A stretch of 17,914 nt of DNA from Chrysochromulina tobinii (lineage: Eukaryota > Haptophyta > Prymnesiales > Chrysochromulinaceae): NCBI GenBank assembly GCA_001275005.1, contig JWZX01001691.1, positions 1-17,914 on the forward strand. The letters run 5' to 3'. Shown one piece after another: positions 1-6,475 of the stretch. The notes below the pieces were generated by a model, which ran no database searches, was not told the DNA's origin, and worked only from the letters and a program-made list of their open reading frames with translations. A program made the translations under genes and the position numbers. The stretch's first letter is position 1. Each line of letters begins with the position of its first letter.

Positions 1-1
1 G

Positions 2-439
2 CCTGCGCCTGCGCCCGCGCCGCGCGCCGCGCGACTGGCGCGCGCGCCGCCCGCGCCGACCACGCCCGCACCCGCCCCCGCCGCGCCCGCGAGCAACGGT
101 GCAGCCAAGTTCGACACCCTCGCGCGCGAGCGGTTCGCCGGCGCGACTGCCATCAGCTCGGATGCCTTTGACGGCTTCGACGCCGAGCCGATGCCCGCGC
201 TGCCCGTGCTCTCGGCGGCCGAGCTGGAGGCTGCCGAGGCGGCCGAGCGCCAGAAGCGGCTCGATCAGATGTGGGGCGCGTCGGCCATCTCGAGCGCCGA
301 CCTCGCGGGCGTCGGCGGCGGCACCTCGCCTACCTCGCTCGCGAACAAGGTGGCCGAGACGACGCTCTCCGTCGGCAAGATCGCCGCCATGGCCGCCGTC
401 AACGTGCTGCGGCGTACGAACAACAAGGACGAGCTGTGA
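2..439 (+). CDS. ArfGAP2/3-like protein, C-terminal part (5' end outside window)
   Basis: Only the last ~145 codons are present; the frame is open from base 2 to a TGA at 437-439. The segment begins with a Pro/Ala-rich linker and then carries two ISS motifs: FAGATAISSDAFDG and WGASAISSADLAG. Paired 'AISSxxxxG' motifs are typical of the C-terminal half of ArfGAP2/3 proteins (Arf GTPase-activating proteins of the COPI coat; plant AGD8-10). A following LANKVAETTLSVGK stretch fits the conserved amphipathic tail of that family. The zinc-finger GAP domain should lie upstream of the window, so catalytic residues cannot be checked. The protein ends in NNKDEL, which is odd for a cytosolic coat regulator. 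The next gene starts only ~210 bp downstream on the same strand. Family assignment rests on the two ISS motifs and the tail, not on the catalytic domain. Confidence 0.7.
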   Translation, partial: PAPAPAPRAARLARAPPAPTTPAPAPAAPASNGAAKFDTLARERFAGATAISSDAFDGFDAEPMPALPVLSAAELEAAEAAERQKRLDQMWGASAISSADLAGVGGGTSPTSLANKVAETTLSVGKIAAMAAVNVLRRTNNKDEL

Positions 440-650
440 GGCGCCCCGTGCTGAAGGAGGCCTCGAGCGGATGTATGGGTGCAACGGTGCGCGAAAATAG
501 GAGAGGCGCGTCAGTCGTCACGGTGGTGTGTGTGTGAGTCAGACGTCCGGTCAGTGAAAGTGAATAGCGTCCCCGTGAGCGGTTCGATCGAAGCCGCCAC
601 TGCTTTCCTCACAAAGGGTGTGTGAACGGACGGGAACGAGATCGGCGCGA

Positions 651-1754
651 ATGTCGATCGACCCGTTCAAGCTGCCAGGTCTGATCGAGAAGCGCGTGGT
701 GATCAACCCGGCCGACATCTCATCCTCGGATGACGAAGGCACATCGTATGCGCTCAAGTCGGGCAAGGAGAAGCAGAAGGCGTTGCGCGAGAAGGAGCGG
801 CTTCGCAACCTGCGTGCCCAGGCAGAAGGCACGAAACCGTCGGAGCCACCGGCGCCCGCCGCGCACGTGCCGAGCGCCGATGTCACGGAGGTTGAGCCAC
901 CGCCCTCAGCCAGCAGCAACTCGAAGCGTAAGGCGCCGGCGAGGCGCGGCGGCCGCGGTGGCGGTGCAGCTGCGTCGAGCGCAGCGGCCGCTATCGAGCT
1001 GAGTGACGAGGACCTGCACGATGAGGACCTGCACGATGAAGCAGAACAGATCAAGTGCAAGGAGGCGAAAGCGCTCGAGCTCAGCCGCAAACGCGCCAGC
1101 GACTTCGACCTCGACGACGACGAAGACGGCTCGCCCACGCCCGCCACCCGCGGCAGCGGGCCGAGCCAGCGGCAGCGCGTGGGCGCCGCCGCCGGCACCG
1201 CCGGCGCCGCCGGCGCCGCCGGCGCAGCTCGCCAGGCCCTCGTGTGGATCAAGGTGCGCAGCGTGGACAGCGACGCTGAGCATCTGATCAGCTGTCCAGC
1301 CGAGGTGAGCCTCGCCGATGCGGGGCTAGCCAGCAAGGCAGCGAGCAAGCATGGGCTGGATGCGTCGCGACTGCACTTGATGCACTGCGACGAGGCGATG
1401 TGCGGCAGGCCCACGCCGGGCGCGGCGCTCGACCTGAGCAAGACAGCTCGACAGCTCGGGCTGACGGGCAGCGAGGGCGGCACTGCACGCGTGTGGGTCG
1501 AGGAGCGGGCCGAAGTGCTCATGAGCCTCAAGCTGCGGCGCGGCCAGGGGACGGCCGTAGAGCTGCGCGTGCCGCCGACGATGAGCTTCGGCGAGATCAA
1601 GCGCCGCTGGCTGCAGCAGCACGGCGGCGGCCTCTCGCCCCAGCAGGTGCGACTCGAGATCGACGGCGATCCGCTGCCTGACGAGGGCACGCCGCGCGAT
1701 GCCAACGGTGAGGCGCTCGAGGATGGCGACTTGCTCGACGTGGTGGTCCAGTGA
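651..1754 (+). CDS. RAD60/ESC2/NIP45-like SUMO-like domain protein
   Basis: Predicted 367 aa, probably nuclear. The start is the ATG at 651; the frame stays open farther upstream only through non-ATG codons. The N-terminal half is charged and low complexity, with two candidate SUMO-interacting motifs: VVIN followed by acidic/Ser residues (~16-28) and AIELSDED (114-121). A basic SKRKAPARRGGR stretch (91-102) may be an NLS. An Ala/Gly tract (~178-193) leads into two tandem ubiquitin-like folds, ~196-285 and ~288-367. The second, with MSLKLRRGQG, FGEIKRRW and LEDGDLLDVVVQ, matches the Rad60 SLD pattern (strand, helix, final 'GD-D-V' strand). Family members (fission yeast Rad60, budding yeast Esc2, mammalian NFATC2IP) bind the SUMO E2 and act in genome stability. 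No C-terminal di-Gly, so it should not be conjugated itself. No introns seen. Confidence 0.75.
   Translation: MSIDPFKLPGLIEKRVVINPADISSSDDEGTSYALKSGKEKQKALREKERLRNLRAQAEGTKPSEPPAPAAHVPSADVTEVEPPPSASSNSKRKAPARRGGRGGGAAASSAAAAIELSDEDLHDEDLHDEAEQIKCKEAKALELSRKRASDFDLDDDEDGSPTPATRGSGPSQRQRVGAAAGTAGAAGAAGAARQALVWIKVRSVDSDAEHLISCPAEVSLADAGLASKAASKHGLDASRLHLMHCDEAMCGRPTPGAALDLSKTARQLGLTGSEGGTARVWVEERAEVLMSLKLRRGQGTAVELRVPPTMSFGEIKRRWLQQHGGGLSPQQVRLEIDGDPLPDEGTPRDANGEALEDGDLLDVVVQ
1008..1037 (+). repeat. 15-bp tandem duplication in coding sequence
   Basis: GAGGACCTGCACGAT occurs twice back to back (1008-1022 and 1023-1037), perfectly identical and in frame. It duplicates EDLHD directly after the IELSD core of the candidate SUMO-interacting motif, extending its acidic flank. 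Confidence 0.95.
1182..1226 (+). repeat. GCC/GGC-rich coding tract (Ala/Gly)
   Basis: Imperfect GCCGGCGCC nonamer repeats encode an Ala/Gly linker (about residues 178-192) between the charged N-terminal region and the first SUMO-like domain of the RAD60-like protein. It reads as a simple-sequence expansion in a flexible linker. Confidence 0.85.
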
Positions 1755-2426
1755 GCACTGGGCGCCGTGAGCCGCGCCCTACGAGGGCGCGCGCGGGCCA
1801 CACAGCAGGCTCGTCGGCACGCGGCGCTCACTCGAGAAGCTCATGCGGCATGTACGGATCGCGGATCGGCCGCGTCACGACCGCGACCACAAGCCGACCT
1901 GCACGACCAACGCATTCTGATTCTGCATTCGTCCGTCTAACTCCGTCTCTGCGGCGCGCGTGGGTACCCCGCCCGGCACTCAAAGTCTCTCGCATCTCTT
2001 ACACAGCTCCTTTGTGGTGACATGGTTTGGCAAACGTGTGACGCGCACCATTCTTTCAACTTTTGAGTAAATGTGTACCGACATCTTTCGCGGTCGCGAC
2101 GGCCGACGGGGCCCGAGGGCGAGGCGGTGGAGGCGTCCGGTGCGGCGCACGGCGGGCGCGGGGCGGCGCGGCGGTCCGTGCCGCCGTGTTTGGATCGTTC
2201 GGCGGCAATCGGCGGGGGGCGGATTCGTTCCCCGCCCGCAGCGTGCGCCCGACCGACGCGAACCGCACGCAGACGCACAGCACGTCCCGTCTTATTGTAA
2301 TTACCAGCACACGTCGCAGACGGCGTCACAACATGAAGAAGAGCACGAGTCCAACTCGCCTCTTGACCACCGGGGCCGCATGCTCAGCCGCATGCTGTCG
2401 CGCAAGGGGCCTATACGGGATGTCGG
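1755..2426. other. Convergent intergenic spacer, 3' flanks of two genes
   Basis: This 672-bp stretch lies between the stops of the RAD60-like gene (+) and the kinase gene (-). It should hold both 3' UTRs. Several open frames run through it but have skewed, Arg-rich composition and no recognisable domain. TGTAA pentamers, a polyadenylation signal in green algae, occur on the plus strand near 2295 and on the minus strand near 1999, too far from the stops to be convincing. I see no RNA gene or repeat of note. Confidence 0.5.
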
Positions 2427-4751
2427 CTAGAAGCCCTCGAACTCGTTACACCGACGGTCATTATACCGCGCCCACTTCCCGACGCCAACGTCCTCGTAAT
2501 GCTCAAAGTTGGACGTGTCGGTCGGGTTCCTGATGCGCGGCGTGAAGGGCGCGGGCTCAGCCTTCCGAAGGAGGGCAGCCCAGTCGAGCTTGCCAAAGAA
2601 GGGATGGGCGGCAATGTCGCGGTGGCCGCGCTTGAGCGAGCCTAAGCGCTGCGCGGGCATCGTGACGAGCAAGAGCGTGATAAGACCCTTAGCTGCCTTG
2701 GACATGCTGTGCGGGTACGTCACCCGATTCTTGAGGATCTTGGCGTAGATGTCCATCGGGTCGTCGGCACAAAAGGGCGGCTGGCCGACGAGCATCTCGA
2801 AGATGAGGATGCCAAACGCCCACCAGTCGACAGGCAGGCCATGCCCCTTGTTCGAGAGGATCTCGGGTGCGAGATACTCGGGCGTGCCGCAGAGCGTCCA
2901 CGTGCGGTCGATGATCTTCTTGGCGAACCCAAAGTCGCACACCTTGAGGTAGCCCGACGCATCGAAGAGCAAGTTCTCGGGCTTGAGGTCGCGGTACGCA
3001 ATGCGCCGGTCGTGCATGTACGCGAACGCGGAGTACACACAGGCCGCGTAGAAGCAGCTCTGCGGCTCGTCGAAGCATTCGAGCTCGCGCAGCAATGAGA
3101 AGAGCTCTCCGCCCAGGGCGAGCTCGAGCAGCATGTAGATCTCATCCGCATCCTGGTAGGTGGCGATCAGTCGCAGGATGAACGGGTGATCGCACTGCTC
3201 AAGCAGTGTCTTCTCGTTCATCACGTGCTCCACCTGCTGGAGCGCGATCAGCTGCCCCTTCCGCATGCATTTGAGCGCGTACACCTGCGCGCCGTGCACG
3301 ACGAGTCGCACGCGCCCAAAGGTGCCCACGCCCAGGATGGGGCCATGCTGCAGCTCGGACATGTCAATCTTGGGGCGCGACGCCTTCGTGAGCTCCGTCC
3401 GCCGCTTCGCCGCCTCGTGCGCGAGTAGCGGGTTCTCGTCGCCCAGCAATTGCTTGAATGTGGCGCGGTCGAGCTTCATGCAGATGGTGGGCGAGGTCGC
3501 GGTGACCGTGGCCATGCGCGTTTCGTCACTCATCAGCGCCATCTCGCCAAAGTAGTCAGACGGGCCGAGCTTGTCTTTAATGAGGATGACCTCGCCCTTG
3601 TCGTCGAGCCGGGTCACCGTCACAGCACCCGTCTTGATGATGTAGAAGGCGGACGAAGGGTCGAGCTCTTCCCCTTGACGGATGATGGGCGTCCCCTTGG
3701 CAAAGGACGCCTCCCGCAGTGACTCGACGAGACTCTCCCTCTGGCGCTCGCTCAGCTCCTTGAAGATCTCCATCGAGCTAAGCACCTTTTGATTGAAGTT
3801 GAACCTGATCACCTCTTGCAGCTCACCTAACAGCTCGGTGAAGTTGGCACGCGTGAGCTTGAGCATCGTGACCTCGTCGGCCGAGACGATGGTCGCTGGC
3901 CACTTCTGACCCGGCGCCTCGAGCGTATACTCTCCGAGGCACTCGGGCTGCCGCATCCGGCAGAGCTCCTTGCCGAGCGGATTGCCCAAATCCGACTGAT
4001 ACACGATGCACTCGCCCGACTTGATCAGGTACAACGAGTCGGCCTCGTCGCCCTCGTGCACGATGGTCTCGTTGGGGGCGTACTTCTCGACCTCGAGCAC
4101 CTCGCCCAGGGCCTCGCGCTGCGCGTCCGTGAGGGCCGAGAGGAGGCTCACCGCCTGCAAGAACTTCGCCGTCGTGTCTAGCGCCTCCTTGGCCGCCGCC
4201 ATCAGGATGCCGCGGAAAGAGTGTTGGTCGAGGGCCCAGCACGCGCTGTCGGAGGTGGCGACGACGGAAGCGGCGCGCGGGCTGTTGTACATGAGTGCCA
4301 GCTCGCCGAACATGCCACCCACCGCATATGTCTTCACGGCTTTGTCACTCGCCTGCTGCAGGTAGGCGGCGTACTCGCCGCGCCCGACGACGTAAAAGTT
4401 GTCTCCGACATCGCCCTGCAGGATGACGGATTGGCCCGCACAATGGGTGACCTCCTGCATCGCGTCGACCACTTCCGCCATCTGGGCCTCCGTCAGGCTG
4501 GCAAAGAGCTTGCTCTCCTTTGTCGCCGCGGCGATCATTGCCTTGGCCTCGTCGGACTTGAAGTACACAACCTTCTTGTACACCCGCGCGGACGCCTCGG
4601 CGGAGATGCCATGGCGCCGGTGGATATCCGCCTTGGCCGAAGCGGGCGTCATCGCGCTAATGGGCGTCGACACACCGAGCGTGATCTGCTTCAGGGCGAC
4701 GGTCACGGTGGTGCTCTGTGCGTGAACATCCTTGCTTCCCGAGCAGCCCAT
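2427..4751 (-). CDS. Cyclic-nucleotide-dependent AGC protein kinase (PKG-like, three CNB domains)
   Basis: Predicted 774-aa Ser/Thr kinase that should be activated by a cyclic nucleotide. The frame is open to 4799, but the first ATG is at 4751, with G at -3 and +4, giving MGCSGSK, a classic N-myristoylation/palmitoylation start. Three cyclic-nucleotide-binding domains follow (~84-185, ~202-309, ~330-436). The first has FGELAL and PRAAS (E150, R159); the third has FGEMAL and TRMAT (E403, R412). The middle one has LGEYTL but W284 where the phosphate-binding Arg belongs, so it is probably degenerate. The AGC kinase domain has GVGTFGRV (474-481), ALK (K494), YRDLKPEN (586-593), DFG (606-608) and TWTLCGTPEY with activation-loop T619. 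The C-tail ends in FEGF, an FxxF hydrophobic motif at the extreme C-terminus as in PKA. All catalytic motifs are intact. Regulatory and catalytic parts on one chain is the PKG layout; three or four CNB domains resemble protist PKGs. Confidence 0.93.
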   Translation of the reverse strand: MGCSGSKDVHAQSTTVTVALKQITLGVSTPISAMTPASAKADIHRRHGISAEASARVYKKVVYFKSDEAKAMIAAATKESKLFASLTEAQMAEVVDAMQEVTHCAGQSVILQGDVGDNFYVVGRGEYAAYLQQASDKAVKTYAVGGMFGELALMYNSPRAASVVATSDSACWALDQHSFRGILMAAAKEALDTTAKFLQAVSLLSALTDAQREALGEVLEVEKYAPNETIVHEGDEADSLYLIKSGECIVYQSDLGNPLGKELCRMRQPECLGEYTLEAPGQKWPATIVSADEVTMLKLTRANFTELLGELQEVIRFNFNQKVLSSMEIFKELSERQRESLVESLREASFAKGTPIIRQGEELDPSSAFYIIKTGAVTVTRLDDKGEVILIKDKLGPSDYFGEMALMSDETRMATVTATSPTICMKLDRATFKQLLGDENPLLAHEAAKRRTELTKASRPKIDMSELQHGPILGVGTFGRVRLVVHGAQVYALKCMRKGQLIALQQVEHVMNEKTLLEQCDHPFILRLIATYQDADEIYMLLELALGGELFSLLRELECFDEPQSCFYAACVYSAFAYMHDRRIAYRDLKPENLLFDASGYLKVCDFGFAKKIIDRTWTLCGTPEYLAPEILSNKGHGLPVDWWAFGILIFEMLVGQPPFCADDPMDIYAKILKNRVTYPHSMSKAAKGLITLLLVTMPAQRLGSLKRGHRDIAAHPFFGKLDWAALLRKAEPAPFTPRIRNPTDTSNFEHYEDVGVGKWARYNDRRCNEFEGF

Positions 4752-4901
4752 CGCAGTACCCAACTTGCCGTCGTCGGCTTGGAGAACTCCGAGCAGCAAA
4801 AGATACCGGTAGCAATGGCGAAAGCAAAATACGCTCGAATTCCTAAGTAAAGTTGCGGAACTTGTAGAGCGACGGAAGAGGAAGTGCCCCGCAATAAACT
4901 C
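4752..4901. promoter_or_regulatory. 150-bp head-to-head (bidirectional) promoter region
   Basis: The kinase ATG (4751, minus) and the COA1-like ATG (4902, plus) point away from each other and are separated by 150 bp. Both promoters and 5' UTRs must fit here or overlap coding sequence. The interval is noticeably more A/T-rich than its flanks around 4795-4860. I see no TATA box. Confidence 0.55.
4815..4850 (+). CDS. Possible upstream ORF (11 codons) of the COA1-like gene
   Basis: ATGGCGAAAGC opens a short frame encoding MAKAKYARIPK and stopping at TAA 4848-4850, about 50 nt before the main ATG. The start has G at -3 and G at +4, a better context than most starts in this window. If the transcript begins upstream of 4815, this could reduce translation of the main ORF. 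If it begins downstream, this is just promoter sequence. Confidence 0.3.
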   Translation: MAKAKYARIPK

Positions 4902-6248
4902 ATGTTGGCTGAGCGAGCTCTCCTGCTTTCACGGGCTGTGGGAAGACGAGATCTTTGCACACTCTTTGCACACACGCAGCATGTCCTCGCCGCGATGCGC
5001 TGGCTGCTCGGCCCTCCGGGCGACTTTCGGCGCCTCGGCGCCTTCGGCGTTTTTGGCGGAGCCGGCATCATTGGCGCCGCACTCGGCTTTCGGCAGAGCC
5101 ATCTGCGCTCTTCGCCGATCGTAGATGCGGCCGCGCAGCAGGTGCGGTCGGCAGAGGCGGTTCGCACGTTGCTCGGCGGGCCGGTGGCCTCGACCTCGGG
5201 CATCGTCGCCGGCTACATCGATCTGATGAACGGAACCGCCGTCATCACGCTGCCCATCGTCTCTGAGGCCGGCGTTCGCGCGGAAGCGCGTGTCGAGGCC
5301 GAGGCAGAGTGGGTCGTTCTAGGGGCCGAGGCGCGGGCCCGCGGCGAGGAGCCGCCGGCCGCTCCCGAAAACAGGGTTAGCTCTGACTGCCGATGGCTGC
5401 TGCGCCATCTCGAGGTGGAGCTCCTCGACGCGGCGCTTCCCGGCACAGCCGCTGCCGCCGGCGGCGCTGCAGGTGAAGCCTCCGCCGCCGCCGCCTCCGT
5501 CACCCTGTACTCGGTGCCAGCGCACGTGCCCCTCTCGCCGTGGGCGCCGAGCCGCGAGCCGTCGCGGCTGCCGCGCTCGGTGCGCGCCCTGCTGCCCAAC
5601 CCTGCGGCGGTGCGCGAGGACGCGGCGGCGGGGCGCGTGATCACCGTCGCCGGCGTCGCCCTCCTAATGCATCTGGTCGCCTTCCTAGCGTTGCGCCGAC
5701 GTACGATCGACGAGCGCGCCATCAGGCGGGCCGAGGCGCTGCTCACGTTGCCAGAGACGCCCGCACTGTCTGCGCTGCGTGATGCGGCCGTGGCCGCGGC
5801 CAATTCGGCGCCGCGCGCCGCCGCGGACGCGGGCATCGTGCGCCAGCCGGGAGCCGCCCTGTATGGTCGAGCGCTGCCACACGAGGTGATCGGGTACACG
5901 GCGCTCGAATCGAATAAGGAACTCTTCTTCCGCGCCGAACGCGTGGCCGTGCGCCTGGGGGCAGGTGGCGGCCTGCGCGCGCGTCCTGGTGGCATGGCGT
6001 ACGAATGGGTGCTCACGCATCTCGCTGTCGAGCCTACCGTCCTTTACTCGTCACGCCTCGCTAAACTGCCCGAGGGAGCCTCGGCCGCCGAGTGCCTCGC
6101 GGCGCTGCAGGCCATTCAGGCGCCCCCCCTCCACCTGGGCCCTGCTGATCAGCGCGTGCGCCTACCCGACGGCGCAAGCGTCGAGGCAGTGGGTGCGGCC
6201 GCCGCAGCCGCGAATGCGTCGACGAGCACGAGGACTGCTCCGCGGTAG
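4902..6248 (+). CDS. COA1/TIM21-like mitochondrial membrane protein, internally duplicated
   Basis: Predicted 448 aa from the ATG at 4902; an alternative ATG at 4995 starts just before the first membrane segment. The N-terminus (MLAERALLLSRAVGRR) is Arg/Leu-rich like a mitochondrial presequence. A hydrophobic helix lies at ~44-62 (FGVFGGAGIIGAALGF), followed by VRTLLGGPV, GTAVITLPIVSEAGVRAEARV and WLLRHLEVEL, the order seen in COA1/TIM21-type folds (LG-P, strand, basic/acidic strand, W-L--L-V). A second hydrophobic helix (~246-264, VAGVALLMHLVAFLAL) is followed by a similar block ending in EWVLTHLAVE and LYSS, so the protein appears to be two copies of helix plus domain. Known COA1 acts in cytochrome oxidase assembly and TIM21 links TIM23 to the respiratory chain; neither is usually duplicated. 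Family call is moderate and based on remote pattern only. An Ala-rich tail ends the protein. Confidence 0.5.
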   Translation: MLAERALLLSRAVGRRDLCTLFAHTQHVLAAMRWLLGPPGDFRRLGAFGVFGGAGIIGAALGFRQSHLRSSPIVDAAAQQVRSAEAVRTLLGGPVASTSGIVAGYIDLMNGTAVITLPIVSEAGVRAEARVEAEAEWVVLGAEARARGEEPPAAPENRVSSDCRWLLRHLEVELLDAALPGTAAAAGGAAGEASAAAASVTLYSVPAHVPLSPWAPSREPSRLPRSVRALLPNPAAVREDAAAGRVITVAGVALLMHLVAFLALRRRTIDERAIRRAEALLTLPETPALSALRDAAVAAANSAPRAAADAGIVRQPGAALYGRALPHEVIGYTALESNKELFFRAERVAVRLGAGGGLRARPGGMAYEWVLTHLAVEPTVLYSSRLAKLPEGASAAECLAALQAIQAPPLHLGPADQRVRLPDGASVEAVGAAAAAANASTSTRTAPR

Positions 6249-6475
6249 CGCCGGGCGGCACAGTGGCGGCTCGTGCCTCAGGCGTGAGGACGCGCCGGTC
6301 GGCCGGTGTACGCACACCGCTCGTGAAGGGTTGTAGCTGTTCGACCTGGTTTTCGAACGAAACGCCGTGTCGTGCACTTTTGGAAGAGCCAGGGGGAAAC
6401 ACGGCGACGTGACGAGAGAGGCTCGTCTTTTGACGGAGATCCGGTTTTTCTCGTGTCTTTCTTGCGGCACAGCCC

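Noticed and set aside
580-592. GGTTCGATCGAA resembling a tRNA B box
   Set aside because: It is mainly the palindrome TTCGATCGAA in the 5' flank of the RAD60-like gene; no A box, acceptor stem or anticodon arm fits around it.
551-1831. Long minus-strand open frame (426 codons) opposite the RAD60-like gene
   Set aside because: Composition is Ser/Arg/Ala-rich without domains and mirrors the GC-rich codons of the plus-strand gene, which has two recognisable SUMO-like folds.
2063-2533. Plus-strand open frame (156 codons) in the spacer and running into the kinase 3' end
   Set aside because: Arg-rich low-complexity translation, non-ATG start, and it overlaps the kinase coding sequence antisense.
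4884-4901. Upstream GTG extension of the COA1-like frame
   Set aside because: GTG is an unlikely start in a eukaryotic nuclear gene when an in-frame ATG lies six codons later.
6339-6358. GTTCGA / TCGAAC inverted repeat upstream of the helicase
   Set aside because: Only 6 bp per arm with an 8-nt loop; too weak to call as a regulatory structure.
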